In this document: piece after piece, positions 53,612 to 62,014 of the stretch
How the letters are laid out: every line of letters begins with the position of its first letter
How positions within the stretch are numbered: the first letter of the stretch is position 1
Assembly (NCBI GenBank): GCA_040394635.1
Contig: JBEBRW010000025.1
Coordinates: 7,781-71,780 of the forward strand
Length of the DNA stretch: 64,000 nucleotides
Source: UBA5239 sp040394635
GTDB taxonomy: Bacteria > Verrucomicrobiota > Lentisphaeria > Victivallales > Victivallaceae
Reading direction: 5' to 3'
The notes under the pieces: generated by a model
Database searches by the model: none
What the model was told of the DNA's origin: nothing
The model's input: only the letters and a program-made list of their open reading frames with translations
Program-made: the position numbers and the translations under genes

Positions 53612-53640
53612 TTTCCATTTCCCATTTTCAATTATTTTAT
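53601..53640. repeat. AT-rich repeat at the start of the AlkD-like gene
   Basis: Tandem variants of ATTTTCCATTTTCCATTTCCC resemble the block at 21141-21242. In the gene's frame it encodes an ENGKWKMEN-like peptide. Confidence 0.45.
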
Positions 53641-53763
53641 AAATACAGTATGGCGGCACAAATATCAAATTTTTTCTCCGGAAAAGTGGTTATTCCGCAT
53701 TGATTTATTTCATAGGGCGGTTATTGTAGTTCCGTTCATACAAACAACAAAAAGGAAACGCTC

Positions 53764-54510
53764 ATGATCAAGCAAGTTTTTCTGGCCGCAGTATTCACTT
53801 CAATGGCATTGTGGCTGACCGGTTGCTGTACCAAAGGTGAATTCGACAATGCGCAGGTTGACGTCATCTACACTGCCAACCCGGTGAAAATCGACGGCGT
53901 CCTCGATGACGAAATCTGGACCAGGGCCCAGGGGTACACTTTCAACGCTTACAATGAGGTATGCAAGCAGAACGGCGTGATCAAGTTCGCCTGGGACGAC
54001 CAGTACATTTACGTCGGCGCGGAACTGACTGACGATGACGTCGTCACCGTCAGCGACAAGGACCAGACCCATCTTTACAAAGACGGCGACCTGCTGGAAA
54101 TCTTCCTGAAGCCGATGACCGATACCTATTACTGGGAAATCTACGCCAATCCGCTGAATGCCCGTGCTTCGTTCTTCATCGCCGGCGGCGGCAGGCTCAT
54201 CAGCGACGAAATCGCCAAAGAATCCCACCTGATGAAAGACCTGAAGGTCGTCGCCAAGATCGACGGCACCATCAACAACTGGCAGGACACCGACAAGGGC
54301 TGGACCGTGGAAATGGCCATCCCGATCAAGGACTTGCTCCAGCACGGCGCCGAGCTGAAGGAAAATTCGGTATGGCGTTTCCTGGTCGGCCGTTATAATT
54401 ATTCCAGATACCTCACGGCTCCGGAACTCAGCGGTATTACCACCTTCAAGGACGGCAGCAAGTCGTTCCATCATATTCCGTCCTACGGCTATATGAAGTT
54501 CGTCAAATAA
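53764..54510 (+). CDS. CBM9-like carbohydrate-binding lipoprotein
   Basis: 248 aa. Signal peptide with lipobox WLTGC (Cys21), so the protein is lipid-anchored. Residues ~35-245 match the CBM9/DOMON-like 'carbohydrate family 9 binding' pattern: KIDGVLDDEIWTRA at the start, then IKFAWDDQYIYVGAELTDDDV, GDLLEIFLKP, and GWTVEMAIPIKDL. Such modules bind reducing ends of glycans; here there is no catalytic domain, so it is a possible surface glycan-binding protein. It is followed by a terminator (54527-54557). Confidence 0.82.
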   Translation: MIKQVFLAAVFTSMALWLTGCCTKGEFDNAQVDVIYTANPVKIDGVLDDEIWTRAQGYTFNAYNEVCKQNGVIKFAWDDQYIYVGAELTDDDVVTVSDKDQTHLYKDGDLLEIFLKPMTDTYYWEIYANPLNARASFFIAGGGRLISDEIAKESHLMKDLKVVAKIDGTINNWQDTDKGWTVEMAIPIKDLLQHGAELKENSVWRFLVGRYNYSRYLTAPELSGITTFKDGSKSFHHIPSYGYMKFVK

Positions 54511-54526
54511 TGTAACGTATTGCATG

Positions 54527-54557
54527 CGCCGGATATCCCAAATGTCCGGCGTTTTTT
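54527..54557 (+). terminator. Intrinsic terminator of the CBM9 lipoprotein gene
   Basis: CGCCGGA (54527-54533) and TCCGGCG (54545-54551) form a 7-bp GC stem followed by TTTTTT (54552-54557). The next start codon lies only 4 nt after the T run. Confidence 0.8.
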
Positions 54558-54561
54558 GTCT

Positions 54562-54987
54562 ATGAGCTCAAATCAAACTGTCAAATACGAATATAAGTGT
54601 CCGTTCTGCAAGAAATATTTCATGGTGGACGAGAGCGAGAGCTTTCTGGAGCGCGAGTGTCCGCTCTGCCATGAAACGGTCATCCCCGAACCGCCCGGCA
54701 TGAACAAGGGGCCGCTGATAAAGCTGCACCTGAACGTCCACCAGCGGCGTCTGCTGGCCGTGGTGCTGGGCTATACGTTCGGCGTTTTCGGCGCCCACAA
54801 ATTCGTGTTGAATTACAATGGCACCGGCACCCTCTACCTGTTGATCACGCTGATCCTGGCGACGATTTATCTCCCGCTGGTTCTGATCGTCCTGATCATA
54901 GCCATCCTCGAATCCACGATCTACCTGCTGACCCCTGACGAGAAATTCGAACAGCGTTACATCACGAACCAGCACCACTTCTTCTGA
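54562..54987 (+). CDS. TM2-domain membrane protein with N-terminal zinc ribbon
   Basis: 141 aa. Residues ~10-45 form a zinc ribbon (YKCPFCKKYF and RECPLCHETV, two CxxC pairs). Residues ~70-130 are a TM2 domain: AVVLGYTFGVFGAHKFVLN, with the usual G-x-F-G-x-H-x-F, and two membrane helices. The function of TM2 proteins in bacteria is not established. ATG 54562 directly follows an intrinsic terminator and has no ribosome site, so transcription into this gene must read through, or it has an unusual start. Confidence 0.75.
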   Translation: MSSNQTVKYEYKCPFCKKYFMVDESESFLERECPLCHETVIPEPPGMNKGPLIKLHLNVHQRRLLAVVLGYTFGVFGAHKFVLNYNGTGTLYLLITLILATIYLPLVLIVLIIAILESTIYLLTPDEKFEQRYITNQHHFF

Positions 54988-55020
54988 AAATAATGCGGGG
55001 AGCGCGGACCGCTCTCGCAT
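54987..55020 (-). terminator. Probable terminator of bioB
   Basis: ATGCGGGGAGCG (54993-55004) pairs with CGCTCTCGCAT (55010-55020) with one bulge. On the minus strand it is followed by TTATTTT. It lies 9 nt beyond the bioB stop. Confidence 0.6.
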
Positions 55021-55029
55021 TCAGTCCCT

Positions 55030-56016
55030 TCAGCGTGAAAAGGCTGACAGGTCTTCGATAAATTTGGCGTCTTCTTCGATGGAGCGTCCGCGCGTGGTCA
55101 GGTAGCCGCCGGTCATCAGACTGCTGGCGCCGCTGAGCATCAGGAGCCCCATGAAATCTTTCATGATGGTCTCGCGGCCGGCGGTGAATTTGATTTGCAG
55201 CGCGGGGTTGATCAGGCGGTAAATCGCAAAGCTTTTTGCCGCTTCCGCCGGGCTGAAAATCGGCTGGTCGCCGACCGGGGTGCCCTTGATCGGCAGCAGG
55301 ATGTTCAGCGGCGAGCCCTGAACCTTCAGGTCGCGCACGGCCAGCGCCATGTCGACGCGGTCCGCCATCGTTTCACCCAGCCCGAAGATTCCGCCGCAAC
55401 AGATGTCGAGGCCGAATTCCTGCAGATATTTGATGGTCTGGATTTTTTCTTCGATGGTATGGGTGGTGGCGATCAACTCCGCGTAACGCTGAGGCGATAC
55501 CTGTAAATTCATGTTGTAACGGCTGACGTGGTGCTCGGAGAGCATCCGGGCGGTTTCGCGGCTGAGGATGCCGAGCGAGACGCAGAGTTTCAATTCGGGG
55601 TAACAGCGGTGAAGCTCGTCCAGCGTGTCCAGAATGGTCATGAACTCATCGTTCGGCTCGGTATAGCCGATGCCGCTGGTGACGTAGCCGAAAAAGGCCA
55701 CGCCCGCGGACACGATCTCGCCGGCGGCCTTGAGCACCTCGGCCTTGTCCAGCAGCGGATAACACTCGACCTGGGTGTCGTAATGCGCGGACTGCGCACA
55801 GAAACGGCAGTTCTGGCTGCAGACGCCGGATTTGGCATTGATGATTGAGCAGGGGACGATGTCTCCGCAGAACTTGACCCGGACTTTGTTGGCCAGGGAA
55901 ATCAGGTCCAGGAGGTCGGGACCGTGAATTTGTTCACCGAGTTCAAGCGCTTCCGCCCTCGACAGCACGTGACCGTCGAGGACCTTACCGGCATTCAGGA
56001 TTAAAGGGTTCAGCAT
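55030..56016 (-). CDS. bioB: Biotin synthase
   Basis: 328 aa. The radical SAM cluster motif is SGVCSQNCRFCAQSAHY (CxxxCxxC). Further family motifs are GYVTSGIGYTEPN, CVSLGIL, MNLQVSP, CCGGIFGLGET and ITFTAGRE-like IKFTAGRET. It inserts sulfur into dethiobiotin to make biotin using a [2Fe-2S] auxiliary cluster. The rrf2 gene lies 7 nt upstream on the same strand. No other bio genes are present, so dethiobiotin could be made elsewhere or imported. The length is normal. Confidence 0.93.
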   Translation of the reverse strand: MLNPLILNAGKVLDGHVLSRAEALELGEQIHGPDLLDLISLANKVRVKFCGDIVPCSIINAKSGVCSQNCRFCAQSAHYDTQVECYPLLDKAEVLKAAGEIVSAGVAFFGYVTSGIGYTEPNDEFMTILDTLDELHRCYPELKLCVSLGILSRETARMLSEHHVSRYNMNLQVSPQRYAELIATTHTIEEKIQTIKYLQEFGLDICCGGIFGLGETMADRVDMALAVRDLKVQGSPLNILLPIKGTPVGDQPIFSPAEAAKSFAIYRLINPALQIKFTAGRETIMKDFMGLLMLSGASSLMTGGYLTTRGRSIEEDAKFIEDLSAFSR

Positions 56017-56023
56017 CGAATCC

Positions 56024-56467
56024 TCAGATCATGTATTCCGGTTCTTTGACTTTTTCCTTGGCGTTTTCTTCCAGGATGTGCGCCAGAGTGATGGCGGCGG
56101 CTTCGCGGCGGAAGGTCTCGGAGAGACGTTTCCAGGTGCGGGTGGTTTCGCAGACCGGCAGACGCGGACAGACATGACTGCCCTTGGTGCAGCGGACCAG
56201 CTCAAGCTTGCCTTCGAAGAGCTCGATGACTTCCAGGAGCGTGATGGATTCCGGCGGACGGCTCAGCAGATAGCCGCCGGCGCAGCCGCGCTCGGCGCGG
56301 ACCATGCCCGAACGCTTGAGCGATATCATGATCTGTTCGATATAAGGTTCGGTAATCTCCTGCGTTTCCGCCAGGGTTTTGCCTTTTACCGATACGCCAG
56401 TATCATAATTCAAGGCTAATTGAATCAAGATTCTTACGCCGTATCTTGATTTACTAGAAAGGTTCAT
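56024..56467 (-). CDS. Rrf2-family transcriptional regulator
   Basis: 147 aa. The winged-helix start is LSSKSRYGVRILIQLALNY and the wing ends GGYLLSRPPESITLLEV. Cys residues in HVCPRLPVCETTRTW could ligate an Fe-S cluster, as in IscR, NsrR and CymR-like proteins. It lies 7 nt ahead of bioB, which encodes an Fe-S enzyme, so it may adjust bioB to Fe-S or cysteine status (inference). The intergenic 215 nt upstream is AT-rich and holds no gene. Confidence 0.87.
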   Translation of the reverse strand: MNLSSKSRYGVRILIQLALNYDTGVSVKGKTLAETQEITEPYIEQIMISLKRSGMVRAERGCAGGYLLSRPPESITLLEVIELFEGKLELVRCTKGSHVCPRLPVCETTRTWKRLSETFRREAAAITLAHILEENAKEKVKEPEYMI

Positions 56468-56682
56468 ATGTGCCTCCTGATATTTTGATAATCTAAAATC
56501 AATGTCTATTTACTAAGTAAGGTATTGCTAAATCCCAAAAAAGCAAGTAAGGAAAGTGACAAAATTATCATTTTTTTCAAAAATATATAGAAAAAATCGG
56601 TGTCAAAGGGGATTTTGACAAAAAAAATGAAAAAGGTCATTGCATTTCCAACGAAGAAGAATATGTTTAATGAGGCGTTAAA

Positions 56683-57336
56683 ATGAATATTTCGAAGAGT
56701 ATGGGGAAGTTTATGAAAGTATTGCTGATAAACGGTAGTTCACATCGGGAAGGGTGCACTTACACCGCGCTGCATGAGATCGAAAAAATCCTGATAAAGT
56801 ATAATATTGAAACTGAGATATTTCATATAGGGAATAAGGAGATTCATGGATGCACGGCCTGCGGCGCCTGCCGGGAGAGCGGTTATTGTATATTTAAGAA
56901 TGATAGCGTGAACGCCGGGATTGACAAGGCGAAGCAGGCGGACGGCATCATTGTGGGCTCGCCGGTGTACTACGCGGGGCCGAACGGGGCGCTGTGCGCA
57001 TTTCTCGACCGGATGTTTTTCCTGAAGAGCGGTCCGTACGCCTTCAAGCCCGCGGCGGCCATCGTCAGCTGCCGCCGGGGCGGGGCCAGCGCCGCGTTTG
57101 ACCGGCTGAACAAGTATTTCACCATTTCCAATATGCCGATCGTTTCCTCGCAGTACTGGAACGCGGTTCACGGCAACACCCCCGACGAGGTCCGGCAGGA
57201 CGCCGAGGGGCTGCAGATCATGCGGACGCTGGGGCACAACATGGCCTGGCTGCTGCGCTGCATCGACACGGCCAGGGCCACGGTGCCCTATCCGGTGCCC
57301 GAAGCGCCGCTCCGCACGAATTTCATCAGGGACTGA
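56683..57336 (+). CDS. Flavodoxin-family NAD(P)H-dependent oxidoreductase
   Basis: 217 aa. The FMN phosphate loop is LLINGSSHREGCTYTAL and the flavin-facing region is VGSPVYYAGPNGALCAFLDR. CTACGACRESGYCIFKND is the Cys-rich segment of the iron-sulfur-flavoprotein-like NADPH:FMN reductases. ATG 56683 has GAGG 7 nt upstream; ATG 56713 (MKVLLINGS), after GGGGAAG, is an equally good start. It starts a run with the following membrane protein gene 2 nt downstream. The electron partner is unknown. Confidence 0.82.
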   Translation: MNISKSMGKFMKVLLINGSSHREGCTYTALHEIEKILIKYNIETEIFHIGNKEIHGCTACGACRESGYCIFKNDSVNAGIDKAKQADGIIVGSPVYYAGPNGALCAFLDRMFFLKSGPYAFKPAAAIVSCRRGGASAAFDRLNKYFTISNMPIVSSQYWNAVHGNTPDEVRQDAEGLQIMRTLGHNMAWLLRCIDTARATVPYPVPEAPLRTNFIRD

Positions 57337-57338
57337 TC

Positions 57339-57839
57339 ATGAAAAAGGATTTCATCAAAAAGAGAAAAAAGCTCTGCTACAAGCTGCTGGCCGGCTGGGC
57401 GGCGTTGAGCTATATCGCGCTGGCGATCATCAACATTTTCGGCAACCGGGGGCAGATTTACGCCTGGGTCATCGTCCTCGGGGCGCTGGCGGTGGCGAGT
57501 CCGGTGCTGATCGGGCTTTTTGCCACGGTCGACCGGATTTTCAAGACCCGCGGCATTACGCGCAAAATCAGTACCTGGCTGATTTTCCCGCAGGCCTGCT
57601 TCTTTTCGCTGATCGTGTGCACGTTCGGCGATATATCATACTTCATGACGATCGGCTGGATTCCGCTGGTAATCATCTGCTACACGAGCTCGTTTGTCGG
57701 GCTGGTAGTGGCGCTGAGTTCGTTGTGGCCGGAGTACCGGAGCAACTGGCGGATCGGCGTGCCGGTCGCGATCGCCTGGGCACTGGAGGCGCTGTTTATT
57801 AACGGGACTCTTTTGTGGCTGACGACATTCGCCGAATAA
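57339..57839 (+). CDS. Unknown four-helix membrane protein
   Basis: 166 aa. A basic N-terminus (KKDFIKKRKKLCYK) is followed by membrane helices near WAALSYIALAIINIFG, AWVIVLGALAVASPVLIGL, WLIFPQACFFSLIVCTFG and IPLVIICYTSSFVGLVVAL, with a last hydrophobic stretch. I do not recognise the family. It starts 2 nt after the flavodoxin-family gene and may form a flavin-membrane electron-transfer pair with it (inference). A strong hairpin-T terminator follows. Confidence 0.6.
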   Translation: MKKDFIKKRKKLCYKLLAGWAALSYIALAIINIFGNRGQIYAWVIVLGALAVASPVLIGLFATVDRIFKTRGITRKISTWLIFPQACFFSLIVCTFGDISYFMTIGWIPLVIICYTSSFVGLVVALSSLWPEYRSNWRIGVPVAIAWALEALFINGTLLWLTTFAE

Positions 57840-57859
57840 AAATTGATTCAGGATTGAAA

Positions 57860-57913
57860 TTTCCCGGTTTTGCATTAGATTTCTAAAATGTAAAAACCGG
57901 GAAAATTTTTTTT
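57860..57913 (+). terminator. Strong intrinsic terminator directly before thiS
   Basis: TTTCCCGGTTTT (57860-57871) pairs with AAAACCGGGAAA (57893-57904), followed by eight T (57906-57913). Three nt separate it from the thiS ATG. It can end the upstream pair, or act as an attenuator of thiS. Confidence 0.8.
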
Positions 57914-57916
57914 ATA

Positions 57917-58117
57917 ATGAAAGTTTATTTAAATGATAAAGAACTGAATGCCGAGACCGCAACTACGCTGGACCGGTTCATCGTCTCGGCCGGATTGAAG
58001 GCGGAGCGGGTGATTGTGGAGCTGAACGGCGAGTTGATCCCCGGCGAGGCGTGGGGGCGGACGGTGCTGCGGGACGGTGACCGGATTTTCGCGGTGACCT
58101 TCGTGGGGGGCGGTTGA
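57917..58117 (+). CDS. thiS: Sulfur carrier protein ThiS
   Basis: 66 aa. Beta-grasp carrier with the start MKVYLNDKEL, VIVELNGELIP and the C-terminal FVGGG, whose terminal Gly-Gly is thiocarboxylated for thiazole synthesis. The gene begins 3 nt after a terminator T run, with TATAATG at its start and no ribosome site. thiF follows 5 nt later. Confidence 0.9.
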   Translation: MKVYLNDKELNAETATTLDRFIVSAGLKAERVIVELNGELIPGEAWGRTVLRDGDRIFAVTFVGGG

Positions 58118-58122
58118 GAGCT

Positions 58123-58743
58123 ATGAATATACTGCGCGAGGGGTTGTCGAGATACTTCAGCGAAGAGGAGCTGGAGCGATTGTCCGGTGTCCGGGTCGGA
58201 ATTGCCGGCGCGGGCGGGCTGGGCTCGAATTGCGCCCAGATGCTGGTCCGCAGCGGTTTCGGGAAACTGGTGATTGCGGACTTCGACGTGGTCGAGACGG
58301 CCAATCTGAACCGCCAGTTCTTTTTCCCCGACCAGGTCGGCATGCCGAAGGTCGAGGCGCTGCGCGATAACCTGCTGCGCCTGAACCCCGATCTCGAGGT
58401 ACAGACTTTCAACGGCCGGATCGAGCGGGATAATGCGGCGAAAGTTTTCGCCTCCTGCGAAGTGATGGTCGAGGCATTCGATCAGGCGGAGTACAAAAAG
58501 ATGCTGATCGAGGCTTTTTACAGCAGCAAATGTTTTTATGTGGCCGCTTCCGGGATCGGCGGCTGGGGCGATGGCGACGCGATTGTGACGCAGCGGCTCC
58601 GGCGCAATTTTTTCCTGATCGGCGACAACATTACCGAATCGAACGATACCGCGCCGCCGTGTGCGCCGCGGGTTAACATTGCCGCCGCCAAACAGGCAAA
58701 CCTGGTTCTGGCTTACGCACTTGGGCACATAAAGGAGGATTGA
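58123..58743 (+). CDS. thiF: ThiS adenylyltransferase (short ThiF)
   Basis: 206 aa, the short (family 2) ThiF type found in anaerobes. GIAGAGGLGSNCAQMLVRSG is the ATP-binding loop, ADFDVVETANLNRQFF the conserved Asp/Arg site, and a Cys lies in DTAPPCAPRV. It adenylates the ThiS C-terminus. The zinc CxxC pairs of E. coli ThiF are absent, as usual for this subtype. ATG 58123 follows thiS by 5 nt; nadA follows by 1 nt. No thiG or thiH is nearby. Confidence 0.87.
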   Translation: MNILREGLSRYFSEEELERLSGVRVGIAGAGGLGSNCAQMLVRSGFGKLVIADFDVVETANLNRQFFFPDQVGMPKVEALRDNLLRLNPDLEVQTFNGRIERDNAAKVFASCEVMVEAFDQAEYKKMLIEAFYSSKCFYVAASGIGGWGDGDAIVTQRLRRNFFLIGDNITESNDTAPPCAPRVNIAAAKQANLVLAYALGHIKED

Positions 58744-58744
58744 C

Positions 58745-59653
58745 ATGCAGGAAATCATCAACGAAATCAATAAGCTGAAAAAAGAACGCAATGCAATTAT
58801 TCTGGCGCATAATTATGTGTTGCCGGAAATACAGGGAGTCGCGGATTTCCTGGGGGATTCGCTGGAGCTGAGCATCAAGGCGCGCGACGCGCAGGCCGAT
58901 GTCATCGTTTTCTGCGGCGTGAAGTTCATGGCCGAAACCGCCAAAATCCTCTCGCCCGAGCGCACCGTGCTGCTGCCGGTCCTCGATGCCGGCTGTCCCA
59001 TGGCCGACATGGCCGACGCTGAAAAGGTCCGCGCCTTCAAAAAACAGTATCCGAATTCCGTGGCCGTATGCTACGTGAACAGTACCGCCGAGGTCAAGGC
59101 CGAGGTCGATATCTGCTGCACCTCGTCCAATGCCGAGAAGATCATCGACTTGATCCCGCAGGATAAGGACATCATTTTCCTGCCGGACATCAACCTCGGT
59201 GCGAATATCAGCCGCAAGCTTGGGCGGAAGATGCTTTTCTGGCCCGGCTTCTGCCCGATTCACCACCGTACCACGCCGGAAATGATCCGGGCCGCCCGCA
59301 AGGCGCATCCGGACGCGATTGTGCTGGTGCACCCGGAGTGCCCGGTGGAAGTGGTGGCGGAAGCGGATTACGCGCTGAGCACCGGCGGAATCCTGCAGTT
59401 TGCCCGCGAATCCGAGCACAGGGAATTCATCGTCGGCACCGAATACGGCATCATGACCCGTCTGAAAAATGAAAGTCCCGGCAAGATTTTCCATGAACTG
59501 CCCTGTGACCTGACCTGTCCCGATATGAAGAAAACGAAGCTCACGGACGTTCTCAATTCGTTGAAAAACATGGTCAACAAAATCGAGATGGACAAGGATC
59601 TGATGGACCGGGCGCGGCTGCCGATTATCCGGATGATCGAACAGAAATTATGA
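58745..59653 (+). CDS. nadA: Quinolinate synthase
   Basis: 302 aa, normal length. It condenses iminoaspartate with dihydroxyacetone phosphate to quinolinate for NAD synthesis, using a [4Fe-4S] cluster. The cluster Cys are visible near AEVDICCTSSNA, VHPECPVEV and DLTCPDMKKT. IILAHNYVLPEIQGVADFLG is the family's N-terminal signature. Its TGA overlaps the mnmA ATG (ATGA). nadB and nadC are not in the window. Confidence 0.94.
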   Translation: MQEIINEINKLKKERNAIILAHNYVLPEIQGVADFLGDSLELSIKARDAQADVIVFCGVKFMAETAKILSPERTVLLPVLDAGCPMADMADAEKVRAFKKQYPNSVAVCYVNSTAEVKAEVDICCTSSNAEKIIDLIPQDKDIIFLPDINLGANISRKLGRKMLFWPGFCPIHHRTTPEMIRAARKAHPDAIVLVHPECPVEVVAEADYALSTGGILQFARESEHREFIVGTEYGIMTRLKNESPGKIFHELPCDLTCPDMKKTKLTDVLNSLKNMVNKIEMDKDLMDRARLPIIRMIEQKL

Positions 59654-60708
59654 AGAGGAACGAGCTTGTTGTCGCGGCGATGAGCGGTGGAGTGGACTCC
59701 ACCGTGGCCGTGGCGTTGGCGCTGGAAAGCGGCGCCCGGGTCGTCGGCGTGACGCTGCAGCTCCGCGAGTGCGACGGTGCCGGCGGCTGCGGCAGCGACG
59801 ACCGCGAACAGGTCAGCCGGGTGGCGAAGCAGCTCGGCATCGAGCATCATTTCCTCGACCTGCGCAGTGAATTCCGCGAAAAAGTATTGGAGTACTCCTG
59901 GCGTGAATACCGGGCCGGGCGCACCCCGAACCCGTGTGCCTTCTGCAATTTCCACCTGAAATTCGGCCTGCTGGCCGAACATGCCCGCGAGCTTGGCGCC
60001 ACAGCCATGCTCACCGGGCACTATGCCATGCTTGACTACGAAAAGGGCGAGCTGCGCCACGCCGTGGACAGCGGCAAGGACCAGGTCTATTTTTTGACGC
60101 TCCTGACGCGTGAACAGCTCAAATTCTGCCGGATGCCGCTGGGCTCGCTGACCAAAAGCGAAGTACGTGTGAGAGCCGCGGCGCTGGGCGTGGAGAACGC
60201 GCAGAAAAAGGAGAGCCAGGACGCCTGTTTCGGGGTGCCCGGCGAGGCGTTTTCGCAGACACTGGCGACTTATTTCGCGGCAGAAGCAGTGCCCGGGGAG
60301 ATTGTCGATACCAACGGCAAAGTTTTAGGAAAACATCAGGGGATTCATCTTTATACGATCGGCCAGCGCAAGGGACTGGGGGTGGCGATGGGCCGTCCTG
60401 CCTACGTGGTGGCGATCGACACCGTCCGGAACCGCGTGGTGCTCTCCACCGACGCCGGGCTGCTGCTGCGCCATGGAATTGAGCTCGACCGCGTCAATAT
60501 GATGGTGGATTACCCGGAGCGTTTCGAGTGCCTGGTCCAGACCCGTTACCGCCAGAAACCGGTGCCGGGCCGCGTTACTCTGCAATCCGGGGGCAGGGCG
60601 CTGGTGGAACTGGAAAGCCCGGTCAGCGCGCCCGCGGTAGGGCAGGTGGCGGCGTTTTACGACGGCGAACTGGTGCTCGGCGGCGGAATCATCGAAAAGA
60701 CAACTTAA
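59650..60708 (+). CDS. mnmA: tRNA-specific 2-thiouridylase
   Basis: 352 aa. The PP-loop ATP site is AAMSGGVDSTVAVALAL. The catalytic Cys pair is in NPCAFCNFHLKF and SQDACFGVPG. The C-terminal beta-barrel segment is GQRKGLGVAMG. It makes 2-thiouridine at position 34 of Lys, Glu and Gln tRNAs. It overlaps nadA by 4 nt and precedes the esterase gene by 13 nt. The grouping with thiS, thiF and nadA suggests coordination with persulfide and Fe-S supply. Confidence 0.93.
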   Translation: MKRNELVVAAMSGGVDSTVAVALALESGARVVGVTLQLRECDGAGGCGSDDREQVSRVAKQLGIEHHFLDLRSEFREKVLEYSWREYRAGRTPNPCAFCNFHLKFGLLAEHARELGATAMLTGHYAMLDYEKGELRHAVDSGKDQVYFLTLLTREQLKFCRMPLGSLTKSEVRVRAAALGVENAQKKESQDACFGVPGEAFSQTLATYFAAEAVPGEIVDTNGKVLGKHQGIHLYTIGQRKGLGVAMGRPAYVVAIDTVRNRVVLSTDAGLLLRHGIELDRVNMMVDYPERFECLVQTRYRQKPVPGRVTLQSGGRALVELESPVSAPAVGQVAAFYDGELVLGGGIIEKTT

Positions 60709-60721
60709 CAAGGAGATGGAT

Positions 60722-62002
60722 ATGTTTGCAAAATTCGCAATGGCAGTGGTTTGCGCCATGGGGGCGGTGGGGCTCGCGGCTCAGGATCTGACCTTCAAAA
60801 TCAGCATGGACAAGCCGGATGGTTTCTATTCGAAAAATGAGGAAGTGATTTTTTCCATTCAGGCGCTGGAGAAGGACAAGCCGGTCGTCGGCAAGAAGTT
60901 CCAGTATGAAATATTTTGGAACGGTGAATCGATCACGAAATTGGTAACCGATTCCAAGGAGGAGCCGACCGTGGCTAGGGCCAAGGGCGGACAGGGCTGG
61001 GTCTGGCTGGTGGTTTCCAATCTGGACAAGGGCAAACCGACCACAAAGAACCGGGCGCAGGTCGGCGCCATGTTCGATGCGCAGGAAATTCAGCCCGGCG
61101 CCGCCGAGCCGGAAGATTTCGGTAAATTCTGGCAGGGCCAGCGTACGCTGTTGGACACTGTGCCGGCCAGGGCGACGGTGACGCCGGTCGATGGCATCGA
61201 TCACAAACAGTTTGGCAAATTCGAATGTTATGACATTAAGGTCGATTGCGCCAGCGTCACGCCGGTTTCCGGGTACCTGACGGTGCCGGCAGGGGCCAGG
61301 GACCGTTCGCTGAAGGCCATGGTCCGCTTCCAGGGGGCAGGGGTCTACTCCGCCAACAAAGTATGCTTCCCCAATACCATCACGTTGGAGATCAACGCCC
61401 ATGGGATCATCAACGGACAGTCCAGGGAATTTTATGATTATCTGAACAAAAACGATCTTTTTGATTATCGCTTCCGTCATTCGATCGACCGCGACCGGTT
61501 CTATTTCCGCGAAATGTTCCTGCGGGTGATGCGTTCGCTGGACTACATCAAGACCCGTCCGGAATGGAACGGCAAGGACCTGATCGTTTACGGCAGCAGC
61601 CAGGGCGGCGCGCAGGCGCTGGTGGCGGCGGCCATGGATGCGCAGGTGACTTTGTGCGTGGCCTGCGTGCCGGCGCTCAGTGACCACGGCGGTATTTTGG
61701 CCGGGCGGCTGTCCGGCTGGCCGCGGCTGATTTCGCTTGGCGGAGACGGCAAACCGAGCATTCCGCAGGTGGCGGAGACTTCCGGATACTTCGACTGCGT
61801 CAACTTCGCCAAACGCATCAAGGCGGAGACCGTTATTTCCGTCGGATTCGTGGACAGTACCTGCTCGCCGACCTCGGTTTATGCGGTTTATAACAGCCTG
61901 CCGGAAGGTACCAAAAAGGCTATGTATTCCGAGCCGGGCATGGGCCATGAGGGCCGCAATCCGCTGGGCGACGCCCGTATCAAGGAAATCATCAGCCAGT
62001 AA
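60722..62002 (+). CDS. Secreted acetylxylan-esterase-family (AXE1) hydrolase
   Basis: 426 aa. ATG 60722 has AGGAG (60711-60715) 6 nt upstream; the ATG at 60716 overlaps that site. Signal peptide ends near VGLAAQD. Residues ~20-120 are Ig-like. The alpha/beta hydrolase follows, with YGSSQGGAQALV (nucleophile Ser), VDSTCSP for the acid and GMGHEG for the catalytic His. It removes acetyl groups from xylan or related oligosaccharides. It lies 19 codons' distance or less from mnmA and 12 nt ahead of the flavin reductase gene. Confidence 0.85.
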   Translation: MFAKFAMAVVCAMGAVGLAAQDLTFKISMDKPDGFYSKNEEVIFSIQALEKDKPVVGKKFQYEIFWNGESITKLVTDSKEEPTVARAKGGQGWVWLVVSNLDKGKPTTKNRAQVGAMFDAQEIQPGAAEPEDFGKFWQGQRTLLDTVPARATVTPVDGIDHKQFGKFECYDIKVDCASVTPVSGYLTVPAGARDRSLKAMVRFQGAGVYSANKVCFPNTITLEINAHGIINGQSREFYDYLNKNDLFDYRFRHSIDRDRFYFREMFLRVMRSLDYIKTRPEWNGKDLIVYGSSQGGAQALVAAAMDAQVTLCVACVPALSDHGGILAGRLSGWPRLISLGGDGKPSIPQVAETSGYFDCVNFAKRIKAETVISVGFVDSTCSPTSVYAVYNSLPEGTKKAMYSEPGMGHEGRNPLGDARIKEIISQ

Positions 62003-62014
62003 GGAAAATGAATC

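Noticed and set aside
57840..57916. TPP riboswitch before thiS
   Set aside because: The hairpin is a plain terminator; none of the conserved TPP aptamer sequences (such as CTGAGA or ACCTGAT) is present.
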